This document shows, piece after piece, positions 36,191 to 45,181 of a stretch of 64,000 nt of DNA. A program made the translations under genes and the position numbers. This DNA is from Pterois miles (Eukaryota; Chordata; Actinopteri; Perciformes; Scorpaenidae), in NCBI GenBank assembly GCA_947000775.1, contig CAMQGK010000341.1:10767001-10831000 (forward strand), read 5' to 3'. Position 1 is the stretch's first letter, and the number at the start of each line of letters is the position of its first letter. The notes under the pieces are model-generated. The model had not been told where the DNA came from, made no database searches, and was given only the letters and a program-made list of their open reading frames with translations.

Positions 36191-37091
36191 ACACCGAGCA
36201 GCTAGAAAGACTGTAATCTGGTTTTATTCTACATTTTTATAACCGTATGCTAAAGAAGAGGCAACATTAATTTTAACTACATTTTTATACCACGTTTTCT
36301 CACATATCAAAAAGGGAAGAAGTAAGCAATAAAAGTGGAATCACCATATTAAAAACCAATAAAAAAAATCTTAATGGATGAATATTGTAGCTTAAAATAT
36401 TACTCCTAAACCATTGATCTAGTGTTTCTGCCACACTGAGTCTAGTGTCAAGTCATTGAGTAGTTTTTCTAATAGTTCTAATTATATTAGAAAACTGAAC
36501 TTATGTGTGAATATTATAAAGGCTGATAATAGCTGATAATAAGACTGACTGAAGAAAAACACACCAGATATTGTTTTCTACATATTAATACATTCCTGAA
36601 ACACAGCCATACAGTAGTATTCTGTAACAGGACTGTATATACCGTATACTGTACAGTAAAACCTTAAATAATACTTTTCTCGTGCAGTTTTCTGTCCTTG
36701 TGTCTCTCCATGATGCTCAAGACAATAACCAACTTTAGAGGATGTTCCTGCAGACAGCACTGGTGGTGGATGGCAGCCTCACACTATGACCGCTTGTGAG
36801 ATTTATATACTGTATGTGTGCTGGCCAGGGTTGATAATACAGAGCAATGCAGCTGAGGATCCATCACTGTCAAGAGCTCTCAATGGCTCTTCCAGATAGC
36901 AGCCTTTTGTCTTTTTTTTTGTGGGGAGGGTAACAGCTAAATAGGTCGCTATCTCTTATCCTTGAGTGGTTTTGATTAAGTATCATGTGGTATTAAATGC
37001 TATCTTTCTACATTTCAACATTTTGCTTAATTTTGTCCACCACCAATTCAGAGCTACTATAAAACTGATAAAGCCTCTGACCAATGGCAGC

Positions 37092-38205
37092 CATTGTTGA
37101 AAAATAACTCAGTACATTTACTCTGCACTGCACTTAAGTAAAATTCTAAGATACTTATTTTAAGTTCATTTTTTAAAATATTTATATTATTACTATTTTA
37201 ATTCTCTGCTACTTTATATTTCTACTTCACCAGATCTCAAAGTCAAATTTTGTATTTTTTTTTTACCCCTTTACATTTATCTGACAGCTTTAGTAAGAAA
37301 TTACTTCTCATAGTGGGATTTTAAAAAGATGTGCATTATTTGGTAAATTAAGCCACCTGATGGTATATAAAATGAGAAAATTAGCTCATTCAGATACAAT
37401 ATTTAAATGCTGCTTGCATGTTAATGCAATATGCAATAATAATACAATAGTATAATATGCAAAAATGTAACACTGAGCACGAGTAGTTTTACGTTTATAC
37501 TTTAAGTACATTTTCTGATTATACTTACATACTTTTACTTAAACCTACTACAAAGAACTTTAATTTTATGTAGATTTTGGCAGTCCTTGTGGACAGAAGC
37601 AGTGTTTCTTAACCAGATTCACTTTAAAAAACCTCTCATTTTACTGCAGTTAGGTCTGAAAATCTGCCCAGTTCAGTCCTGGTTTTGGTGTTTCCTTGCA
37701 TCCCTTCCCTCCAGCGGGTTCAGCAATACGGCCTGGGCCTCCAGCAGCGTGGCGTTGGGGTTGGCTCCCAGCGGGGATTAGCAAAGCAGCGGGGTGAAGC
37801 CCTGCTCCTGGCCGGAGGAGGAGCTGCTGCTGCCGGGCGTAGAGCTCTCCACCTCCTGCCAGAGCTCTGACTGCAGGTCAATGGCATCAGTGGGCTGCTC
37901 GCTGCTGGAGACCCCGCTGGTGTACTGTTAATTGTTTGGTTTGGTTTTGTGAGGGACCGGATGACAAGCATCAAGAGTAACTACTGTATATAGAAATAGC
38001 CAATCTTCTCGCTGGTGGTTTTGTTTACTTTAATAGGTCATATTGAGGCATCAGTATTGCATTGAGTCTGTTTCATGAACACCTAAAAGTTACTCACAGT
38101 AACTTTAAGTTAGGTTTTGACTTTTACTTGTAACAAAGTATTTTTAAATTGTGGTGTTGCCACTTTTATTTAAGTAAAAGATCTGAGTACTTCTTCCACC
38201 TCTGT
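37092..38205 (-). mobile_element. Composite non-autonomous element with internal coding-like insert
   Basis: The right end read on the minus strand (CAGAGGTGGAAGAAGTACTC, AGATCTTTTACTTAAATAAA) and the left end (TTGAAAAATAACTCAGTACA, TTTACTCTGCACTGCACTTA) match the two ends of a common fish DNA element that begins and ends with a GGTGGAA-type terminal repeat. The interior also contains element-like AT-rich sequence with ACTTTAAGTACATTTT and similar. Between about 37600 and 37930 lies a GC-rich segment foreign to the element. The element orientation is inferred from remembered consensus order. Confidence 0.6.
37684..37925 (-). pseudogene. Coding-like gene fragment with one in-frame stop, unidentified
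   Basis: The minus strand from about 37925 down to 37684 reads in one frame QYTSGVSSSEQPTDAID, LQSELWQEVESSTPG, a serine run, GQEQGFTPLLC, a TAA stop, and then, still in the same frame, SPLGANPNATLLEAQAVLLN followed by PLEGRD. The composition (high GC, Ser/Glu/Gln rich, balanced codons) differs sharply from the AT-rich surroundings and resembles a disordered region of a vertebrate protein. An AG precedes it (AATTAACAG) but without a convincing pyrimidine tract, and no donor follows. I do not recognise the source protein. It is best explained as a captured or retrocopied exon fragment inside a transposable element. Confidence 0.5.
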
Positions 38206-39245
38206 TGGCATCTAGTGTTCCCTTAGACCTGCTGCATGTGGGTTATCAGTATGGGTCCAAAACTGACATCAGCAGATACAGTACTGTATAATTCAAATTT
38301 ATCTCCAAGCAATCATTTTCCCAAGCAAGAAATAAACGAAGCAGAGGTAGGAATAGTCTAAAACACATCAGAAGACAAAAGAAGAAAGTATGTGCACAGT
38401 AGCTGGAGCATTGTTTGTGAATGCATACACAAGTGGTTTAATTGGATGTGACCAGGCAACACTACAGGGAGCAGACACTTCATTAGGACATGACAGTCGG
38501 GCCCATACAGTCCCATGTGGGACAGGAATTACACAGCAGAAAGACATTACAGAGAATATCTGATGCTCAAGACAGTGTAGATATGATCACAGTAAAGGTA
38601 ACATCAAGGCTATACCTCACTGATATTTACTATCTCTGTGTCTCAATGAGTTGTAAGTCCTGGAATTGAATCAATCCATTATCCCTTCAGCAAAGGGGGA
38701 ATTCCAATAATAGCTATTAAAATAACAATTCTGACTCATCAGCTTTTTTCCCATGGTGCATTTCTTCTGATTATACCAGTGAGCTCTAAGACGATAATAT
38801 TCTTTTTTAATAAAACATAAGTGGACACCCAGTGGTTTGAGAATGTCATTAATGTAATGCTACCCTTAAGCCAAGGCCCACAGTATCCAGTAACAATATA
38901 ACCCCAGTCGAGCATTTAGAGAACTTTTTGATAGGGCACCTGAGAAGCCAAACCACCCAGACCCTTGCAAATCATTAGACTAATGATGATTAACACAGAC
39001 TTTACCCTCTAGGAGATAAGTGGGATAGTGCAAAACGACATAGCCGAAATCTACAGCCAGTGTCACTGAATGATTTAATGGTGCTGGCATTTTGACCATG
39101 TCTGCACACCAAGACAGCAGTGTTGGCTGCAAACTTTTTTTTGACTGAAGGCATGTATCAAGCTAATCAGCTACAGTATCAGAGGGATTATGGGTGGTTT
39201 CATTTATCCTCTCAATTGTGGACATCAGTTTACTGGCAATCCGTT

Positions 39246-39610
39246 GAGGGACCAGTGTGTAATATTTAGGGTGGAATATAATAGTAATAAGTATGTTTTA
39301 TTTAGAGTATAATCACCTGATAATAAGAATCATTGTGTTTTTGTTACGTTAGAATGAACTGTTTCTAGCTACATAGGAAGTAGGTCCCTTCTCCACTGAG
39401 TCCACCATGTTGCGACGCCGTGTTTCAACACCAGCGGAGTAAATATTGTTACTCGCTACCACCGCCGCTCCCTCTCTCTTGCTTCACAACTCACTTCACC
39501 ACTCACACCACGAACACACACTCTACACACCGGCTCTGCTCCAAATGACCTACACTCGTCGGCCACCATAGCTCGCGGACACTTTTGGCACAGAAGACAT
39601 GCTTGAGAGA
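39246..39610 (+). mobile_element. Fragment of fish TIR element (left end kept)
   Basis: Starts with GAGGGACCAGTGTGTAATAT and TTAGGGTGGAATATAATAG, followed by AATCACCTGATAATAAGAAT, TGTTACGTTAGAATGAACTG, CTACATAGGAAGTAGGTCCC and GAGTCCACCATGTTGCGACG. This block order is an abundant teleost non-autonomous element. The expected inverted copy of CAGTGTGTAA at the right is not found, so the right end is missing or diverged. The GC-rich stretch 39400-39600 belongs to it and is not an exon. Confidence 0.65.
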
Positions 39611-39795
39611 CAGTAATGGAAAAAAAAATACACTTTAAGTTTTCTTTTTAAATGTATGTAACTTTATATCAAATTTCCTCTCTTTACCTTATCTGTAAAA
39701 CCTTAAAATATTTATGACAACGCACTCTGCACTCAGGGGTGTGTGCACACATTTCTCCACCAGATTTTTGGGGGGTCAACTACTTAACTCTGCCC

Positions 39796-39859
39796 TTCAT
39801 ATAAAGCCACACTTATAAAGCTTGTACCTGCAAGTTTTATAAGTGTGGCTTTATATGAA
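39796..39859. repeat. Perfect 24-bp inverted repeat forming a 64-nt hairpin
   Basis: Left arm 39796-39819 (TTCATATAAAGCCACACTTA plus TAAA) is exactly complementary to right arm 39836-39859. The 16-nt interior adds a further CTTG/CAAG stem closing a TACCTG loop, with a single G-T opposition between the two stems. No flanking element ends are recognised. Confidence 0.9.
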
Positions 39860-42140
39860 CATATAACTGTAGGAAGCAGAGCAATATGAGTACATGGGTA
39901 TGGTGTGAAGTTGTCAGTCAGCAAAGACATTTTCAAAAGAGCTCTGATCTAGCTATGCAGTGTAGATGAAAGCCAACAGTTCTCTACAGCTCTGAAGGAT
40001 TTGACCGAATTCCTCTCTTAATTGTGCCCAGTCTGAAGAAAGTATGTCCAGTATTCACTCTCCTTTTAGCTCTGTTTTGGTCTGCACTGTCCACCTGCCA
40101 CTGTGTCTGGTGGATTCCAAAAGCTACCAGCCACTCAATAGATTATCTTTTTTTTATTTTGGCAAGTGAGTGAAGCAAATCTAGCAGCCACTAGCATATT
40201 TTACCAGCATTCGGCTGGTGGCATGTGCTAATTTCCAACCCTGGTCTGTGGTTTTGTCCCTGAGTGAACCCTTTCACATGAATTGTGATCCATTGTTGTT
40301 AAAAAAACATAATTATAGATGCTTTAAATGTTGATACTGAATGTAAGAGGCACTTAATAATATGTGAATTTAAGTGGATTTCTGTGTTTTCAGTTAACCT
40401 CAAAGTGCCTTGACAATTACCTCTCATTGTTACACAGGCCTATAAAAGGTCTCAGATCCAGCTTTCTTATTATTTTGGATCCAATTATTGCACTCATTAA
40501 CAGCCAAATCTACATATTCTGGAGCACCGCTTTTACCGAGCTTCAGTGGTTAGAGCCTGATACTGCTGCTGCTAGTGTTAGCCACTCCACCTCCACTGGG
40601 GCCCACTACACTAAAAATGTACGTGTCCCAGTAATGCAAGGCTCTCAGGATATAAAAGCATTCACTGAAATGCATTCGCCATCAGAGTGCAGACAAGAAC
40701 AGCTGGACAATGATTAAAATGCTGACTATTCAAGGGAAAGGACAGTGAATGCACCATCTCTTTTTACAGAGGGCAGACACGCCGTCTCTCTAAGTGTAGT
40801 GTCCTGAGACAGTAATGTCCTACCGTTAGAGCTCTCCATGGGAAGGCTGTCACGTTGAATCAAACTGAACACAATGACGTCTCCCAGTGCACGTTTCTGC
40901 ATGCCACATTCATCTCTACGCCTACATCACAGAGCATCTCTTTAATCCAATGACCTTTCTTTCTGTATGAATGCGTTAGACAACGCCTAAACTAACATGG
41001 TTAGCCTTGACCATTCTCCTTTTTCCCCGAGCCTTTATATGCCACTTTAAAGGTGAGCTTACAGCATAACTTGACAGTACATTTCTAATGAATTCAAAAA
41101 TAACTGAACTGTATATTATGCCGCTGTACACATGATTGCAACAAGGTAAACTGTTATTGATTAAACTATTCAATCAGAATTGGGTTAGCATAAGTGCTTA
41201 ACATCAGATCCCCAAACATCAAATCACATCCAAAGCAGAAAATACGCTGTGTATATTAATAAATATCTCTGTAATACACGGCATTTCTAAAGAGGCAGGC
41301 GTCCATCTTATCAAGCCTGTTCCTTTCTGCCAATCTCTTGGTTTCTTGGTGGCAATTTCTAACACCGCATGGCGCCGGGATATAATTATAGTCTATTGTG
41401 TGATATTTCGCCTGCATTACATGCTCCTGCAACGGTTCAGGAACCATGCTGAGTCTGAGAAAAAAAACATTCCACTGGATCAATATTTATGATTGTGCTA
41501 TTTGTCAGCATCTGCAGACCCTTACGCAAACAGTTCTAATGGTCAGAGAGAGATAGAAAGTTAGATGGCCAGTAATGTGGGGTCTTTACTGTGCTAAGAT
41601 GAAAACTGCATGCACATTATGTGTGGGAGTTTGTCATTTCATAATATGAGCTGGAGTTTGAACAGTCCACTAAAATCAGAAAAACCTGACTTTTTGTTTT
41701 GTCTTGAATGTCGATGATCTTTTTAAAAAGCTCTATATAAAAGCTTAAGCCTGACTTCAAATAGCATTCAAGGCTATTTTATACTTTCATTGTAGTCAGA
41801 AGCCACAATATGAAAATATATTTTAAATGGGTTTAAAAACAATTTACTTCTGGACAATAGAACTAATCAACACAGCATTGCTCTTTGCAGGAGCTGAGAT
41901 GTGTGCATTAACTGTTGACTTAGTGAAGATATAAAGGCAGAAAAAAAAGTTATACAATCTGTCAAAAAGGAATTAAAATCAAATGATTTTGATTGTGCAT
42001 GTATTTCTCAATGTGAAGTGAAACCCACCTCCTTCTGGCTATAATCTTCCTTTAGCCAATCCGATTAATCCAAAATGAGTTAAACCCAAAATGTTTTTAA
42101 ACTATATTTATAAAAGCTGATTAAGCCCTGATTAAAGGGT

Positions 42141-42237
42141 CACTTTAGTGTACGACTATGCCTGATTTAAGCTACTGTGTATGCTTAAATCAGGCATCGC
42201 CGTACGCTAAAATGACTGATTTAAGCTACTGTGTATG
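42141..42237. repeat. Hairpin plus 22-bp direct repeat
   Basis: GCCTGATTTAAG (42160-42171) pairs perfectly with CTTAAATCAGGC (42184-42195) around a 12-nt loop. Outside it, CACTTTAGTGTACG (42141-42154) pairs imperfectly with CGTACGCTAAAATG (42201-42214), giving a longer interrupted stem. The arm plus loop CTGATTTAAGCTACTGTGTA-TG (42162-42183) is repeated exactly in direct orientation at 42216-42237. Confidence 0.88.
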
Positions 42238-43045
42238 TTTTCCCTGCAGTTGACTCACTGAATATTTTAAATTCTGACACACATTTCAACTATCTATGTG
42301 TTCTCCCTGCATTCATGTTCATGGTATCAATTACATACCTGCTTCCTGTTAAGGCTTACTTGAGAGATTCATATACTATAAAATGATCATCATTTAAACA
42401 GATAAGCCAGTGTTCATTAGTTTTGACAAATTTGGCTCCATAACAATCAAAGCACATGCTTCTTCAATGAGGTCGCTTTTTGATTTGTTTGTACAGGCTG
42501 AAAATTTCCTGTGGGCCATGAAGCTTCTGCTTTTGTTTTGTACCAACAATCCATGAAATAATAGCCTACATTCTGACTATTCTCTTTGTTGTGATAAAAC
42601 AAAACAAACAGTTTTCCTTTGTGACCTTAATGAGTCAACACCACCTTCTGTTCGGTGCTCAGGTATTCCTAGATCGATCTGTCAAGCACGTTTGTTGCAA
42701 GCTAATTCCCAATGCGGTGATGCAAGTAAATAAAGAAAACGATGAAATTCAAATTTAGATTTTGAGAACCTCCAGGACATGCCATCGCACTAGGATTACG
42801 AATTCTTACAGGCACAAAGACATTTCTAAATGGCATAATAATTAATTTTCATAGTGTTTTCTGTTCTTGGCGAGGGCTCTGCCAGGATGGTCTGACGGCC
42901 ATTTCATTTGATAGGACATACGTTTTGTGTTGCATTGTTTAGTCACACAATGTGACATCTGAGAAGTAATATGCTCCTGCAGATGCTGCACCGCTCATGC
43001 AGGACAGATAAAGATGATGGAGGACCCCTATGATGGCTATCACTC

Positions 43046-43047
<2 letters not shown>

Positions 43048-43084
<37 letters not shown>
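43048..43084. repeat. (CA)n microsatellite
   Basis: Uninterrupted CA dinucleotides over about 37 bases, in the intron about 300 bases downstream (on the minus strand) of the stalk exon. Confidence 0.95.
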
Positions 43085-43086
<2 letters not shown>

Positions 43087-43377
43087 GGCACATCTGATTG
43101 CGCTGGGAGAAAAGCTCAACACTGTGCTTGTGGCGCTGCTCCCACTGGTGGAACAATGGACTTATTTTCCTTCAGTTTTTAGGTCACAGGACTCAAGGAG
43201 AAGACAGGCATGACACAATTAAGTAAGGCTCCGCTATATAAGAACATAATGATGAAATGTATTCTATTAATCCAGGATGTTCTTAACGTCACGCTGTGGA
43301 TTGTGAGTATTTCAAAGAGGATCAAGTCGAGACAATAATGACACGAGTGAAAGTCGCATCGCTGAAGACGATCTTAC

Positions 43378-43697
43378 CTGCTGAGGCTCTCGCGGTGTCG
43401 TCTGTTTGACTCGCCTGCTGGATGCCGTGGTGGTGGTTATCTCCATGATGGACGTGGACGTCTCCGAGCGATTGGCAGTGGTGCTCGACTGTGGCGTGAT
43501 AGAGGAGGGTGAATCCCCCACTAGCCGCACGCTGCCCTGGATCCTAATGTTGGGATCCCCCTCTGCGGCCATGTTGAACACCTTCAAGCCATTATAGTAG
43601 AGGCCCGAAAGCTGGCCCTGAAAGGATCGACTCCGGTCTCTCTCCCAGCCCCCAATCTGTATAGTGGTTTGGCTGTTGAAGATTGTAAGCTGCCGCC
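43378..43697 (-). CDS. nrxn1: Neurexin exon: end of LNS6 domain and Ser/Thr-rich stalk
   Basis: A 320-nt exon with acceptor TTTTCCCACAG and donor CAG|GTAAGA. It starts with two bases completing a Gly codon, then RQLTIFNSQTTIQIGG, WERDRSRSFQGQLSGLYYNG, LKVFNMAAEGDPNIRIQG and SVRLVGD. This is the closing part of the sixth laminin-neurexin-sex-hormone-globulin domain. The Ile and Asn of TIFN are the equivalents of two calcium ligands at the neuroligin and cerebellin binding face. The remainder (PSSITPQSSTTANRSETSTS, IMEITTTTASSRRVKQTT) is the low-complexity O-glycosylated stalk. An upstream exon ending in phase 1 supplies the first base, either the SS4 cassette or the preceding LNS6 exon, so both isoforms stay in frame. 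The WERDRSRSF loop is two residues longer and more basic than the mammalian form I recall. Confidence 0.95.
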
Positions 43698-45091
43698 CTG
43701 TGGGAAAACAACGTTACATATATACAAGAATGTAGGATTTGTGGCCTCAGCCACGTTTACTGAACAGGAAAAAAAAAGACAGAAAGACAGATTATTTGCC
43801 CAGTGGCTAATGAGACCAATAAATTACAGGTTGTAGAGGCAAACCCTGGTAATTTATTGTAGAAATAAAGATGAGATGCCCATGAAAAGGAAAATAAACA
43901 TGTAAAATAAAAACACAGGATTTAGAAAATCAATGCAGCTTTGCTAAAAGGGCAGCTAATCTAAAATAACATGAAAAAAACTAGAGGTAGTAATGTTATG
44001 GGAATGCAATAGATTTAACTTCACTTGAAATGATAAAATAATCTTCAAAGTAATAAAAAAGGAGAAATTGTTTGCAGGAAACTGCCTGGGAATTAAAACA
44101 AATACACAAAACATTTGTCTAACAAAAGCAAAAAGCATATATGTCATTATGCTTTGCTTATGTTATCTTGCATATTTGCTTCAGATTTTAAGATTTACAA
44201 ACTTGGTATACGGCAAGCATGCAAGAGAAACAAACTAAAATGGCTACAGGCTGTGAGAATTGGACTTTTCTTGTGTGCAATCTCGCAGGAAGCAGGACAC
44301 ACTGCAAGAAATATTAAACTACTCATCCTTTTAGCAAAAGCAACCAAGGGAAATTAAACTTGGAACAGATATGGTTGGGCACATGGAAAACCCAAAAATA
44401 GTTTTTATGACAACACTTTCATAACGCAAAACAGAAAACAAACAAAACATAAAAATGATAGGGCTTATTTCACATTTAAAGTGAAAAATATGAATTAGGT
44501 ATTGAACTATAAAAAAACAAAGCATGCACTCAGTTTGTTTTATATTACAGTTCCTTGATCTAATGCCCTATACATATTTACAATGTCTGTTAAAGGGACT
44601 CAGAATTCTGATGCCAATTCATATTGCACTCTATTTAACTGCTAACAGTTTAATCAGAACAAATCAAATGACACCAAGTACTGTACTGTACTGTATAGGT
44701 TTCAAAAGTGTTTCAAAAAACACTTAGCAACTAATGAATCATAAACAAGAACTTTTAAATTTATCATTTAGATGTTTACAGCAAAATGCTACAATAATTT
44801 ATAGACATTTTAACAATGCTGATATTAATCAGTAAGTGGATTTAAATTCATATTTACAGTCCCTTTAACCTTAAGTTGACAATAAACACGTATTAAAACA
44901 GCTGACATCTATAAAATAAATACATTATTATGAAAAGTATGAAACACTACAAACTAAATTTAACTCTTCAAATCATTTTATTTTTAAAGTTTTACTGAAC
45001 ATTTATTTTTTAGGTTTATTATTTACAAAATGTTGCTACAACTGGGTTATGATCAAATTATTTTATTTGAAATTTTAATCAGTGATTTTAC
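43698..45091 (-). other. nrxn1: Intron of 1.4 kb downstream of the SS4 exon
   Basis: Very AT-rich. The donor AAAG|GTAAAA is at 45091-45090 and the acceptor ends at 43698. Open frames 43956-44147, 44331-44525 and 44524-44727 have no family signature. The part closest to the SS4 exon is rich in UUAA and UAAA motifs and is annotated separately. No other features were seen. Confidence 0.85.
44941..45090 (-). promoter_or_regulatory. nrxn1: Candidate STAR-protein (SLM2/Sam68) binding cluster for SS4 control
   Basis: In the first 150 nt after the SS4 donor, the minus strand carries about fourteen UAAA or UUAA tetramers (TTTA or TTAA on the plus strand). The STAR proteins Sam68, SLM1 and SLM2 are known to bind U(U/A)AA motifs downstream of the neurexin SS4 exon and promote its skipping. 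Presence of the motifs is seen directly; use as a response element is inferred. The whole intron is AT-rich, so enrichment over background needs a count. Confidence 0.5.
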
Positions 45092-45181
45092 CTTTGTCGA
45101 GTAGCCATTCGTCAACTACTCGACCAAGTCGGTATGGGATTCGCTGTCTAGCAATCGCCAGGCGTTCGTTATCATTGTTGC
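45092..45181 (-). CDS. nrxn1: Neurexin splice-site-4 cassette exon (30 codons)
   Basis: A 90-nt exon between acceptor ACTTTAAAG and donor AAAG|GTAAAA. It encodes the complete SS4 insert, GNNDNERLAIARQRI then PYRLGRVVDEWLLDK, with the first Gly split over the upstream junction. Length divisible by three and matching phases on both sides allow inclusion or skipping without frame change. In LNS6 this insert remodels the calcium-dependent ligand face: it is known to weaken binding to some neuroligins and LRRTMs and to be needed for cerebellin-GluD binding. The acceptor has a weak pyrimidine tract and the donor is suboptimal, as expected for a regulated exon. It is too short to appear in an ORF scan. 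Confidence 0.97.

Larger units (their letters stand above)
21830..43377 (-). other. nrxn1: Intron of about 21.5 kb between stalk exons
   Basis: Donor CAG|GTAAGA at 43377-43376 and acceptor ending at 21830. No further exon could be supported. Recognised content: a SINE-like repeat at 27770-28070, a MITE-like element at 31165-31400, a fish repeat fragment at 36027-36190, a composite element with a coding-like insert at 37092-38205, a TIR-element fragment at 39246-39610, hairpins at 39796-39859 and 42141-42214, and a CA microsatellite at 43048-43084. Stretches 22000-27700, 28100-31100 and 32000-36000 look like unique intronic sequence without identifiable features. Overlapping frames at 25205-25795 on both strands lack any motif. 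Confidence 0.8.

Noticed and set aside
39400..39605. GC-rich segment that looks like an exon
   Set aside because: It is the interior of a common fish non-autonomous element beginning at about 39246.
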